Part shown: positions 15,107 to 23,064 of the stretch, piece after piece | How positions within the stretch are numbered: the stretch's first letter is position 1 | Layout of the letters: every line of letters begins with the position of its first letter | Origin: an uncultured Oscillospiraceae bacterium | Lineage (GTDB): Bacteria > Bacillota > Clostridia > Oscillospirales > Oscillospiraceae | NCBI GenBank assembly: GCA_900763675.1 | Contig: CAAFLE010000051.1 | Coordinates: forward strand, 1-35,980 | Direction of reading: 5' to 3' | DNA length: 35,980 nt | Notes under the pieces: generated by a model | Told to the model about the DNA's origin: nothing | Seen by the model: only the letters and a program-made list of their open reading frames with translations | The model's database searches: none | Program-made: the position numbers and the translations under genes

Positions 15107-16003
15107 ATGATCGACATGAATCAGCTTGCCACCGAGCAGCGCAACGCCGCCTCCGCGCACATCGACCGGCTGCCGACGATAGAAATGGTGCGGCTCATCA
15201 ACCGCGAGGATCAGAAGGTCGCGCCGGCGGTCGAGAAGGTCTGCCCGCAGATCGCCGACGCCATCGACCGAATTTATGAGCGGATGCGCCGCGGCGGGCG
15301 GCTCATCTATACCGGCTGCGGCACGTCCGGACGGCTCGGAATGCTCGACGCTGCCGAATGCCCGCCGACATACTCGGTCGATCCCTCGCTGGTGCGGGCG
15401 GTGCTTGCCGGGGGCAGCGGCGCGATGTCCTCCGCCGTAGAAGGCGCGGAGGACGATCGGGATCTCGGCGCGGAGGATCTCCGGGCGCTTGGCCTCACGG
15501 CGGATGACAGCGTTGTCGGCATCGCCGCGAGCGGACGCACGCCGTATGTTCTCGGTGCGCTCGAGTATGCCAAAAGCGTCGGCGCTCTCACCGTTTCGAT
15601 CACGTGCTGCCCCGGCTCCGCCGCGGAAAAGGCGGCGGACGTCGGCATTTCCCCCGCGCCGGGCGCGGAGGTCATCACCGGCTCCACGCGCATGAAAAGC
15701 GGCACGGCGCAGAAAATGATACTGAATATGCTCTCGACCGGCGTCATGGTCAAGCTCGGCAAGGTCTACGGAAATCTTATGGTGGACGTGCGGGCGTCGA
15801 ACGAAAAGCTCCGCGAGCGGTGCGTGAGCATCGTGCGGCAGGCGACCGGCGCGGACGAGACGGCGGTGCGTTCCGCGCTTTGTGAAACGAACTTCGTATG
15901 CAAGACCGCCATCGTCATGCTTCTTCTCAACGTCGGCAAAACGGAGGCGGAAACGCTGCTCGACCGCGCCGGCGGACGCGTCGCCGGCGTGCTGGGGGAG
16001 TGA
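15107..16003 (+). CDS. murQ: N-acetylmuramic acid 6-phosphate etherase
   Basis: MurQ removes D-lactate from MurNAc-6-phosphate to give GlcNAc-6-phosphate, the committed step of muramic acid salvage. The 298-residue SIS-domain protein carries IYTGCGTSGRLGMLDAAECP (about residues 67-86). The catalytic Glu is E84, and the second active-site Glu is E115 in VEGAEDD, matching E. coli Glu83 and Glu114. GIAASGRTPYV and GSTRMKSGTAQKMILNM are further family signatures. The ATG follows the deacetylase stop without a gap, with GGAGG in the preceding codons. No PTS transporter (MurP) is nearby, so phosphorylation must come from a kinase such as the MurK-like enzyme at 20694. Confidence 0.96.
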   Translation: MIDMNQLATEQRNAASAHIDRLPTIEMVRLINREDQKVAPAVEKVCPQIADAIDRIYERMRRGGRLIYTGCGTSGRLGMLDAAECPPTYSVDPSLVRAVLAGGSGAMSSAVEGAEDDRDLGAEDLRALGLTADDSVVGIAASGRTPYVLGALEYAKSVGALTVSITCCPGSAAEKAADVGISPAPGAEVITGSTRMKSGTAQKMILNMLSTGVMVKLGKVYGNLMVDVRASNEKLRERCVSIVRQATGADETAVRSALCETNFVCKTAIVMLLLNVGKTEAETLLDRAGGRVAGVLGE

Positions 16004-16006
16004 GCC

Positions 16007-16744
16007 GTGGCGCTTCTGCACTGTGAGCTTACCTCCGAAACGCTGCGCATGGCGACAGCGGCGGACGTGATTTTGCCGGACAAGGGGACGCTCTCCGAGG
16101 CGAGGACCGTGTATCTTCTTCACGGGCTGACGGACGATCAAACCGGCTGGACGCGCTACACCGCCGTGGAGCGCTATGCCCGCGAGCGCGGCATCGCCGT
16201 TGTGCTGCCGGCGGTGCAGCGCAGCTTTTATACCGATATGGCATACGGTCCGCCGTATTTTACCTACGTTTCTGAGGAGCTGCCCGCACTGTGCCGGCGG
16301 ATGTTCGGTCTGAGCGCCGAGCGGGAGAAAAACTATGTTTTCGGTCTCTCTATGGGCGGGTACGGCGCGATGAAATGCGCTCTCACGTATCCGGGCCGTT
16401 ATGCCGGCGCGGCGAGCTTTTCGGGCGTGTGCGACCTGCGCCGGACGATCGAGCGGCGCTCGCTCTCGCTCGGCGAGAACGAGATCGCCGCCATTTTCGG
16501 CGAGGAAAAAGCCGTTCCGCCGAAGGACGATCTTTTCCTTCTGGCGGAACGGCTGAACGGAGACGCTCCGGGGCTGTATCTCTCCTGCGGCGAGCAGGAC
16601 GGGCTTTTTGGCGCCAACCGACGCTTTGCCGAGCAACTGACGGCGCTCGGCATCGCGCACCGGTTCGACGCCGCCCCCGGCGTGCATTCGTGGGACTTCT
16701 GGGATATGTCGCTGCAAAAATGTCTGGCGTATTTCTTTGATTAA
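16007..16744 (+). CDS. Alpha/beta-hydrolase esterase (esterase D / EstA-like)
   Basis: This 245-residue cytoplasmic serine hydrolase is of the putative esterase (EstA/FrmB-like) family. The nucleophile elbow is GLSMGGYGAM with Ser115; likely partners are Asp198 in CGEQDGLF and His227 in GVHSWDFW. YLLHGLTDDQTGW forms the oxyanion-hole region (about residues 36-48). Translation starts at GTG 16007, three bases after the murQ stop, with GGGGGAG upstream. Family members cleave short acyl esters such as acetyl-xylan, tributyrin or S-formylglutathione. In a muramic acid salvage operon, removal of O-acetyl groups is an attractive but unproven role. Its TAA overlaps the stop codon of the convergent anmK gene. 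Confidence 0.85.
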   Translation: MALLHCELTSETLRMATAADVILPDKGTLSEARTVYLLHGLTDDQTGWTRYTAVERYARERGIAVVLPAVQRSFYTDMAYGPPYFTYVSEELPALCRRMFGLSAEREKNYVFGLSMGGYGAMKCALTYPGRYAGAASFSGVCDLRRTIERRSLSLGENEIAAIFGEEKAVPPKDDLFLLAERLNGDAPGLYLSCGEQDGLFGANRRFAEQLTALGIAHRFDAAPGVHSWDFWDMSLQKCLAYFFD

Positions 16745-17928
16745 AGCGTGATCTTGCCCATCACGACGGCATGGCGTGCGCCGGTGGCGGAGGGCGCGTT
16801 GTTGCACCGGGCGAAAACCGCCTCGTTTGCGAGCACCGCGAAGGCGACCGCCTCCTTGGCGTCGCCGTCAAAGCCGAGATCCTCATTTCTGAGAACGCGC
16901 ACGTCCGGCAGCGCCGCGGCGATGTCGCGGAGAAGCGTTGCGTTCCGGCTGCCGCCGCCGCCGACGATGAGCCGCGCCGGACGGACCGGGCAGAAATCCC
17001 GGATCGCCGCGGCGATGGTCTGCGCGGTGAAATCCGTGACCGTGGCGAGAATATCCGCGCCGGAGAGCTTCAGCTCTGCTGCCGCGGCAAATATGCCGTT
17101 TGTAAACGCCGCGCCGTAATGCTCGCGCCCGGTCGTTTTCGGCGGGCGGCGGGAGAGATAGGGGTCCTGCATGAGCTGGGCGAGAAGCGCCGCGCTCACA
17201 CGCCCCGAGGCTGCCAGCTCGCCGTTGGCGTCGTAGCGCTTTGCGCCGTTTGTGAGATGCCCGATCGCGGCGTCGATGAGCATATTGCCCGGTCCCGTGT
17301 CGAACGCCAGTACGTCCGAAAGGGCGCACCCCGCCGGGAGCAGCGTGATGTTCCCGATGCCGCCGATGTTCTGCAGCGCCGTGTGTTCCGTTTCGCTGCG
17401 GTAGAGCAGAAACTCCGTATACGGCACGAGCGGCGCTCCCAGCCCGCCCGCCGCCATATCGCGCACGCGGAAATTGCCCACGACAGGGCAGCCGAACCGC
17501 TCGGCAAGCACCGCCTCCTCGCCGAGCTGAAGCGTGCCGGTGAGCGTGTGCGAGAGATATTCCTCCGGCTCCGGGATGTGCCAGAACGTCTGCCCGTGGC
17601 TGCCGATGAGATCAACGTCGGCGGGGCGTATGCCGCTCTGGGCGCACAGCGTCTCCCCGGCGGCGCAGAAAAGCTCGCCGAGCAGGAAATTCATCCGGCA
17701 GAAATCCGCCGCCGTCGCCGCGCCGCCTCCGGCGAGACGCAGGATCTCGGCGCGTATCTCATCCGAAAACGGCGCAAAGCAAAAGCCGAGCTGCTCGGCA
17801 CGGGTCTGCGTGCCGCAGCCCGTGATGCGCACGAGCGCGGCGTCCACGCCGTCCGCCGACGTGCCGGACATAAACCCGATCACGAGCCGCGACGGCTTTT
17901 CCCACAGCGCTTTCAGCGGATGCTCCAT
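16741..17928 (-). CDS. anmK: Anhydro-N-acetylmuramic acid kinase
   Basis: AnmK hydrolyses the 1,6-anhydro bond of anhMurNAc and phosphorylates it, giving MurNAc-6-phosphate for MurQ. The 395-residue protein has the hallmark FMSGTSADGVDAALVRI (near residues 19-35), IGSHGQTFWH, NIGGIGNIT and FDTGPGNMLID, with the ATP-site glycines in LIVGGGGSRN. It is full length and cytoplasmic. The ATG has GGAGGATT upstream. It is the only gene of the salvage locus on the minus strand, lying head-to-head with namZ and tail-to-tail with the esterase, and probably has its own promoter (17966-17994). Its presence implies that lytic-transglycosylase products, own or foreign, reach the cytoplasm. Confidence 0.95.
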   Translation of the reverse strand: MEHPLKALWEKPSRLVIGFMSGTSADGVDAALVRITGCGTQTRAEQLGFCFAPFSDEIRAEILRLAGGGAATAADFCRMNFLLGELFCAAGETLCAQSGIRPADVDLIGSHGQTFWHIPEPEEYLSHTLTGTLQLGEEAVLAERFGCPVVGNFRVRDMAAGGLGAPLVPYTEFLLYRSETEHTALQNIGGIGNITLLPAGCALSDVLAFDTGPGNMLIDAAIGHLTNGAKRYDANGELAASGRVSAALLAQLMQDPYLSRRPPKTTGREHYGAAFTNGIFAAAAELKLSGADILATVTDFTAQTIAAAIRDFCPVRPARLIVGGGGSRNATLLRDIAAALPDVRVLRNEDLGFDGDAKEAVAFAVLANEAVFARCNNAPSATGARHAVVMGKITL

Positions 17929-17965
17929 AACGAATCCTCCCGTGGAATACGTTTTTTCTGTAAAA

Positions 17966-17994
17966 AGTTTACTTCCAGCTTCTCGCTTTGTAAA
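17966..17994 (-). promoter_or_regulatory. Possible anmK promoter
   Basis: On the minus strand TTTACA (17989-17994) and TAAACT (17966-17971) are separated by 17 bp, 38 bp upstream of the anmK start. The 77-bp gap must also hold any promoter for namZ on the other strand; I could not identify a convincing one. Confidence 0.35.
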
Positions 17995-18005
17995 GAGGTG
18001 ATTTT

Positions 18006-19139
18006 ATGCTCCGGTTCGGCATTGACAGCCCCTCGCTCGCAGCGCATCTTCCGGGGCGCGTTGCGCTCGTCACCGCGCCCTCAGGGCGAAGCGGCGATAA
18101 CCGCAGCAGCATTGGCGTGCTGAAGGAGCTGTGCGATCTCCGGCTGCTGCTCGCGCCCGAACACGGCGTCCGCGGCGACAAGGCGGCGGGCGAGATGTTC
18201 TCCGACAGCGTGGACGCGCTCTCCGGTCTCCCCGTCAAAAGTCTGTACCGCCCCGGCTCCAAGCGGCTTGCCCCGGGAACGGCGGCGGAGCTTGATACGC
18301 TCGTTTACGACATTCAGGACGTCGGCTGTCGGTATTATACGTTCATTTCCACGCTCCGCAATCTTCTGCTCGACGGCGCCGCCTACGGCAAGCGCCTCGT
18401 CATACTGGACCGGGCAAACCCGCTCGGTCGTGTCGCGGAGGGGGTCGTGCTGGAGCGGGGCATGGAGAGCTTTGTCGGGTGCGCGGCGATCCCGCCGCGC
18501 TACGGCATGACGTGCGGTGAGCTTGCCCGCATGGTAAACGCCGAGGAAAATATCGGCTGCGAGCTGGACATCGTGCGCTGCGAGGGGTATGATCCTGCCG
18601 GGATGTTCCCAAGCTGGGGACGACCGTGGGTCATGCCGAGCCTTGCCATGCCGCGGTGGGAAACGGCGCTTTTATACCCCGGCACGTGTCTCATGGAGGG
18701 AACGAATCTCTCCGAGGGGCGCGGCACGGCGGACCCGTTCGCCATTCTCGGCGCTCCGTTCATCGAGCCGGAGAGCTTCTGCCGTTCAATCGAAGCGCTC
18801 CGTCTGCCGGGGCTTGCCGCGACGCCGGTTTTCTTCACGCCCGCCGCGTCCAAGCACACGGGAACGCTCTGCGGCGGCGTGCAGCTGCACGTGACGGACG
18901 CTGCGGCGCTCCGCCCGGCGGAGCTGGGCGTCCGGCTGCTGGACATTCTGCGCCGGGACTACCCGAACGATTTTGCCTTTCTTCCGCCCGTCCGTCCGGA
19001 CGGGAAGCCGTTCATTTCGCTGCTCGCCGGACACCGGGCGTTTGAGCGACCTGACTGGGATGCCGACGCGCTCATCGAGCGCGGCAGACGCGAGAGCGCC
19101 GCGTTCGTCGAGCGGCGGCAGCGCTATCTTCTCTATTGA
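18006..19139 (+). CDS. namZ: Exo-beta-N-acetylmuramidase NamZ (DUF1343/YbbC family)
   Basis: NamZ (B. subtilis YbbC, DUF1343) releases MurNAc from the non-reducing end of peptidoglycan fragments. The 377-residue protein shows family signatures throughout: LLLAPEHGVRGDKAAGE (near residues 47-63), LVYDIQDVGCRYYTFISTL, VILDRANPLG, RYGMTCGELARM, and PGTCLMEGTNLSEGRGTADPF. Unlike the secreted B. subtilis enzyme it starts MLRFGIDSPSLAAHL with no signal peptide, so it should act in the cytoplasm on imported disaccharides. The start ATG has an AAAGAGGTGA site. nagZ follows 14 bp later and murK next, forming a tight plus-strand operon. Confidence 0.92.
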   Translation: MLRFGIDSPSLAAHLPGRVALVTAPSGRSGDNRSSIGVLKELCDLRLLLAPEHGVRGDKAAGEMFSDSVDALSGLPVKSLYRPGSKRLAPGTAAELDTLVYDIQDVGCRYYTFISTLRNLLLDGAAYGKRLVILDRANPLGRVAEGVVLERGMESFVGCAAIPPRYGMTCGELARMVNAEENIGCELDIVRCEGYDPAGMFPSWGRPWVMPSLAMPRWETALLYPGTCLMEGTNLSEGRGTADPFAILGAPFIEPESFCRSIEALRLPGLAATPVFFTPAASKHTGTLCGGVQLHVTDAAALRPAELGVRLLDILRRDYPNDFAFLPPVRPDGKPFISLLAGHRAFERPDWDADALIERGRRESAAFVERRQRYLLY

Positions 19140-19153
19140 AGGAGGAACCGTCT

Positions 19154-20683
19154 ATGGATCTTCGCGGAAAGGTCGGTCAGCGGCTCGTATTCGGCTTTCC
19201 CGGTACGAGCGTTCCAGCGGACTTCGCCGCTATGGTGCGGGAATATAAAATCGGAAACGTCATCCTTTTCCGGTACAACATCGAGAGCATGGAGCAGCTT
19301 GCCCGGCTGTGCGGGGAAATTCAGACGCTCGTGCGCGGCGCAACCGGGCATCCCGCCTTTATTACCATCGACCAGGAGGGCGGCATGGTGACGCGCCTGC
19401 CGTGGGACGCGGTGAACGTTCCGGGCAGCATGGCGCTCGCCGCGACCGGCGATGCGGAGAATGCGGCGCTCGCCGCCGAGATCACGGCGCGGCAGCTCCG
19501 CGGCGCGGGCGTCAATTTCAACCTTGCGCCCGATCTCGACGTGAATTCCAACCCGATGAACCCCGTGATCGGCGTGCGCAGCTTCGGCGACGCGCCGCAG
19601 CGCGTGGCGGCGTTCGGCGCCGCCGCCGTGCGCGGGTATGAGCGCGGCGGCATTCTCTGCTGCGGCAAGCATTTTCCCGGCCACGGCGACACCGCCGTGG
19701 ACTCGCATCTGGGGCTGCCGTGCATCGACAAATCGCTTGCCGAGCTGGAATCGTGCGAGCTTATCCCGTTCCGCGCCGCCGTCGCGGCGGGCATCCTCTC
19801 TGTGATGAGCAGCCACATCCTCTTCCCGCAGATCGAGCCGCGTGGCGTCCCGGCAACGATGTCCCGGACGATCATGCACGATATTCTGCGCGGAAAACTG
19901 GGCTTTGACGGTCTGGTCCTCAGCGACTGCATGGTGATGGACGCCATCCGGCAGCACTACGGCACGGCGCAGGGCGCTGCGGCGGCAATGCGTGCGGGCG
20001 TGGACATGGTGTTTGTATCGAGCAATGCGCAGCTCCAGCGCGAGAGCGCCGAGGCGGCGTATGCCGCGGCGGCGTCCGGCGAGATCGACGGCGCGGAGCT
20101 GGACGAATCCGTGCAGCGCATTCTCCGCGCCCGGGAGCGCTGGGCGTTTGCGAATGCCGAGCCGTCTCTCGCGGGACGCCCGGAGGATTTTCGCGCCGCA
20201 GCGGGCTTGGCGCGAAGCGCCGTCGCCGCCGTGCGCGGCAAGACCGTTCCCGCCGGGAAAGGCACGTTTTTCTGCGGCTGCGCCGATTACCGGATGACGC
20301 AGGCGTCAAACGCCGACCCGGAGGCGAAGGCGTTCCCGGAATATATGGGAGAGAAGTTCGGCGCTCGGTACGCCGTCTGCTCCAAGGACCCGGACGAGGC
20401 GGAGATCCGCGCACTTGCCGCGGCGGCGGACGGCGCGGAAAATATCGTATTCTCCTCATGCAACGCGCACCTCTTCCGCGGACAGACCGCTCTCGCCGCG
20501 GCGCTTGCACAAAAGGGCGTGCCGCTCACGGTCGCGGCGCTGCGCAATCCCTACGATCTGCCGCTCATGCCGGAAAATGCGGCGCTGCTCGCGGCGTTTG
20601 ACTATTCGAGAGATTCTCTCGCCGCGCTCGCGGACGTGCTGTCCGGCGGGGAATGCCGCGGTATAATGCCGGTGGCACTGTGA
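19154..20683 (+). CDS. nagZ: Beta-N-acetylglucosaminidase NagZ (GH3)
   Basis: NagZ cleaves terminal GlcNAc from muropeptides or GlcNAc-MurNAc. The 509-residue GH3 protein has the barrel domain (about residues 1-335) with KHFPGHGDTAVDSH (172-185). Asp183 and His185 form the Asp-His acid/base pair typical of NagZ, and Asp258 in VLSDCM is the likely nucleophile. A second C-terminal alpha/beta domain (about 340-509) matches the two-domain Gram-positive form. An ATG six codons upstream is in frame, but AAGGAGG falls inside those codons, so ATG 19154 is chosen. No signal peptide is present, in contrast to secreted NagZ of Bacillus, implying intracellular action together with NamZ. Confidence 0.94.
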   Translation: MDLRGKVGQRLVFGFPGTSVPADFAAMVREYKIGNVILFRYNIESMEQLARLCGEIQTLVRGATGHPAFITIDQEGGMVTRLPWDAVNVPGSMALAATGDAENAALAAEITARQLRGAGVNFNLAPDLDVNSNPMNPVIGVRSFGDAPQRVAAFGAAAVRGYERGGILCCGKHFPGHGDTAVDSHLGLPCIDKSLAELESCELIPFRAAVAAGILSVMSSHILFPQIEPRGVPATMSRTIMHDILRGKLGFDGLVLSDCMVMDAIRQHYGTAQGAAAAMRAGVDMVFVSSNAQLQRESAEAAYAAAASGEIDGAELDESVQRILRARERWAFANAEPSLAGRPEDFRAAAGLARSAVAAVRGKTVPAGKGTFFCGCADYRMTQASNADPEAKAFPEYMGEKFGARYAVCSKDPDEAEIRALAAAADGAENIVFSSCNAHLFRGQTALAAALAQKGVPLTVAALRNPYDLPLMPENAALLAAFDYSRDSLAALADVLSGGECRGIMPVAL

Positions 20684-20693
20684 GGTAACGGAA

Positions 20694-21584
20694 ATGTATG
20701 TAGTCGGTATCGACGGCGGCGGGACCAAGACCCGCGTGGCGGTCTGCGACGCTGCCGGAGCGATCCTGCGCCGTGAAACGCTCGGCGCGTTCAACCTTTC
20801 GGACATCGGCGAGGACGGCTTCCGCCGCCGCGTCGGGGAAATTCTCGCGCTCTGCGGCGACGCGCGCGGCTGCGGCGCGATGTGCGTCGGCGGCGCGGGC
20901 GTATCGGGCGCGGCGGCGGGCGAGATACTGCGCTCGGCGCTCGCCGCGCATGGCTTTACCGGGCGTCTGCGGCTCTGCGGCGACCACGAGATCGCGCTCG
21001 CCGGGGCGCTGCACGAGCCGGGCTGCGTACTCATCGCGGGGACCGGGTCGGTCTGCTACGGGAAAAACGCCGCCGGGGCGGACGCACGCTGCGGCGGCGG
21101 CGGACACATCATCGACGATCCCGGCAGCGGCTATGCTCTCGGCAGAGACGCGCTTGCCGCCGCGCTCCGGACGGACGACGGCAGACTTGCGGAAAACCCG
21201 CTGCACACGGCGGTGCTTGCCGCCGTCGGCGGGAACGGCATACAGGGGATTTTTGATTTTGTGTACTTCTCGCACCGCGGCAAGAGCGACATTGCCGCGC
21301 TCGCGCCGCTCGTGGTGCAATGCGCGGCGGCGGGCGACGCGGTGAGCCGCAAAATCCTGCGCCGCGGCGCGGAGGAGCTTGCCCGGCTCGTCCGAGCGGT
21401 CATGGACCGGCTCGCACTGGAAAACGGTTCGCCGTGCGCTCTGGCGGGCGGACTGCTTGCCGGGGACAACGTCTACCGGCGGCTCGTCGCGGAAACGCTC
21501 GCGCCGTTCTGCCGTGCCGCCGCCCCGGAGCATGACGCGCTCTTCGGCGCGGTGCAGCTCGCGCTTGCCGACGCAAAAACGTAA
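20694..21584 (+). CDS. murK: BadF/BadG-type amino-sugar kinase, probable MurNAc/GlcNAc kinase (MurK-like)
   Basis: This 296-residue protein of the BadF/BadG/BcrA/BcrD ATPase (NAGK-like) family carries the phosphate loop GIDGGGTKTRVAV (about residues 5-17), phosphate-2 motif VLIAGTGSVCYG, DDPGSGYALGRDAL, and adenosine motif CALAGGLLAGD. Clostridium acetobutylicum MurK, of this family, phosphorylates both MurNAc and GlcNAc at O6. The gene follows nagZ by 10 bp with GAGGTAACGG before the ATG and ends at a terminator. Both sugars released by NamZ and NagZ would thus become 6-phosphates, one feeding MurQ. The substrate is inferred from family and context. Confidence 0.85.
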   Translation: MYVVGIDGGGTKTRVAVCDAAGAILRRETLGAFNLSDIGEDGFRRRVGEILALCGDARGCGAMCVGGAGVSGAAAGEILRSALAAHGFTGRLRLCGDHEIALAGALHEPGCVLIAGTGSVCYGKNAAGADARCGGGGHIIDDPGSGYALGRDALAAALRTDDGRLAENPLHTAVLAAVGGNGIQGIFDFVYFSHRGKSDIAALAPLVVQCAAAGDAVSRKILRRGAEELARLVRAVMDRLALENGSPCALAGGLLAGDNVYRRLVAETLAPFCRAAAPEHDALFGAVQLALADAKT

Positions 21585-21588
21585 AAAA

Positions 21589-21625
21589 CCGGCTCTTCGG
21601 TTTGTCCGAAGAGCCGGCTTTTGTT
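21589..21625. terminator. Bidirectional intrinsic terminator
   Basis: CCGGCTCTTCGG (21589-21600) pairs perfectly with CCGAAGAGCCGG (21606-21617). CTTTTGTTT follows on the plus strand, and on the minus strand the stem is followed by a run of six T. It separates the murK operon from the convergent nucleotidyltransferase gene. Confidence 0.9.
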
Positions 21626-21629
21626 TGGC

Positions 21630-22532
21630 TCAGTAGAGACTTTCGGGATACATCCCCTCGGCGGTGAGCTTGCGGAGCATAGCGGCGGTCGTGGCGCGGT
21701 CCTCGTGATACGTCATGCCGAACCATGCCTCGTCAGTCGTGTAGGCGTCCACATGCAGCGCCCCGGCGGCGAGCTTGTCGCCGACCATCGTCGGCAGCAG
21801 ACATTCGCTCTTGAGTTCTTTTCCGGCGTCGGAGCGGAGGAAAGCGTGGAAATAGGTTTCCATCTCGTCGAGCGCCCACGGCGTGAAGCCCCAGAAGTTC
21901 ATGGAAACGGGGCTCTCCCCGTCGAGCGCGACGCCCTCTTCGGACGCGGCGAACGAGCGGATGGAGCCGTCCGGCGCTTTGCCGATCTTGAACGTCTCCT
22001 CCACGGCGGTCATCTCGCCGGCGGCGATGCTGCATACGCCGCGGGTCACGGTGCCAAAATCGCTCACGGTGTTGCGCAGCTTGTAGGCGACCATGCAGGC
22101 GCGGCCCTCGTCCGGGAGCTTTTCAAGCGCGTCGTACATGAGCGTGAAAGCGCCGGGACCGTAATAGTCGTCGGCGTTGACGACGGCAAATTTGCCGGAG
22201 ATCACGTCCTTGCCGCTGAGAACGGCGGGAACGGTGCCGTAGGGCTTCGTGCGCCCCTCGGGGACGGAGTACCAGTCCGGCATCGCGTCAAAGCTCTGGA
22301 AAGCATAGTCCACATGGACCTTCTTTTCCAGCCGCTCGCCGCACACGGCGCGGAAGTCCTCCAGCATCTGCGGCTGAAGAATGATGACGAACCGGTCAAA
22401 ACCGGCACGCTGCGCATCGTGGATGGTGTACTCCATGAGGATTTCTCCGCCGGGACCGACCTTTTCGATCTGCTTTGCCCCGCCGTAGCGCGAGGCAAGC
22501 CCCGCCGCCATAATGACAAGAGTAGCGCTCAT
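21630..22532 (-). CDS. Sugar-phosphate nucleotidyltransferase-like protein (NTP_transferase family)
   Basis: This 300-residue cytoplasmic GT-A-fold nucleotidyltransferase has VIMAAGLASRYGGAKQIEKV near the N terminus, carrying the G-G-x-K nucleotide-binding signature in the form SRYGGAKQ. AVVNADDYYGPGAF (about residues 115-128) supplies the metal-binding Asp. It resembles glucose-1-phosphate thymidylyl/uridylyltransferases, but the substrate cannot be assigned. It is longer than MurU (about 225 residues) and not obviously that enzyme, despite the neighbouring salvage locus. An AAAGGAG site precedes the ATG. It is the last gene of a minus-strand operon behind the Gre factor, 24 bp away. Confidence 0.82.
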   Translation of the reverse strand: MSATLVIMAAGLASRYGGAKQIEKVGPGGEILMEYTIHDAQRAGFDRFVIILQPQMLEDFRAVCGERLEKKVHVDYAFQSFDAMPDWYSVPEGRTKPYGTVPAVLSGKDVISGKFAVVNADDYYGPGAFTLMYDALEKLPDEGRACMVAYKLRNTVSDFGTVTRGVCSIAAGEMTAVEETFKIGKAPDGSIRSFAASEEGVALDGESPVSMNFWGFTPWALDEMETYFHAFLRSDAGKELKSECLLPTMVGDKLAAGALHVDAYTTDEAWFGMTYHEDRATTAAMLRKLTAEGMYPESLY

Positions 22533-22556
22533 AAGGGATCTCCTTTCGGATAGTTG

Positions 22557-23060
22557 TCAGTATGCGCTGATTTCAAGCGAGGCGTCGTCCTCGCCCTTTT
22601 CGATGGAGCGGATCTGGGCATAGTACCCGTAATCGTCGTTCACGTGAACGTATACGCGCTCACCGACGCGGTGACCGAGGACCGCCGCGCCGAGCGGCGA
22701 CTCCTTACTGATCAGTCCTTCGAGAGCGTTCTGCCGCAGCGTCGTGACGAACCGGACGGCCATCTCCTCGTCGTCGTCCTCCAGATAGAGCGTCACGCGG
22801 TCAAAAAGCCCCGCCACACCGGCGTCGGACTTCGCGTCGATCACGACCGCGGAGGCGAGCATCTGCTTGAGATAGCGGATGCGGCTCATGTTCTTGCGCT
22901 GCTCGGCTTTCGCCGCCTTATACTCAAAATTCTCGCTCAGATCGCCAAACGAGCGGGCGACCTTTACGTCCTCGAGGATCTTCGGCATAAGCACTTCCTC
23001 GCGCTCACGAAGCTCCTCGCGCATTTTCTTCATATCAACGGCGGTCAGTTCGTCGTGCAT
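22557..23060 (-). CDS. greA: GreA/GreB-family transcript cleavage factor
   Basis: Gre factors enter the RNA polymerase secondary channel and stimulate cleavage of backtracked RNA. The 167-residue protein has an N-terminal coiled coil (about residues 8-75) with tip sequence GDLSENFEYKAAKAEQ, whose Asp and Glu position catalytic magnesium, and a C-terminal FKBP-like domain with SKESPLGAAVLGHRVGERVYV. Spacing and length fit GreA. The ATG at 23060 lies 4 bp after the upstream membrane-protein stop; the ribosome site (AGAAGG) is weak, so coupling is likely. It may be a second Gre paralogue rather than the housekeeping GreA, because its genomic partners are unusual. Confidence 0.85.
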   Translation of the reverse strand: MHDELTAVDMKKMREELREREEVLMPKILEDVKVARSFGDLSENFEYKAAKAEQRKNMSRIRYLKQMLASAVVIDAKSDAGVAGLFDRVTLYLEDDDEEMAVRFVTTLRQNALEGLISKESPLGAAVLGHRVGERVYVHVNDDYGYYAQIRSIEKGEDDASLEISAY

Positions 23061-23064
23061 GGTC

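Noticed and set aside
14345..16807. 820-codon minus-strand frame opposite the PIG-L, murQ and esterase genes
   Set aside because: Three well-conserved genes occupy the plus strand with good starts and spacing. The minus frame shows no family signature.
21630..22532. MurU (MurNAc-1-phosphate uridylyltransferase) for the salvage locus
   Set aside because: The protein is about 75 residues too long and lies in a separate operon beyond a terminator. No AmgK-type kinase is nearby.
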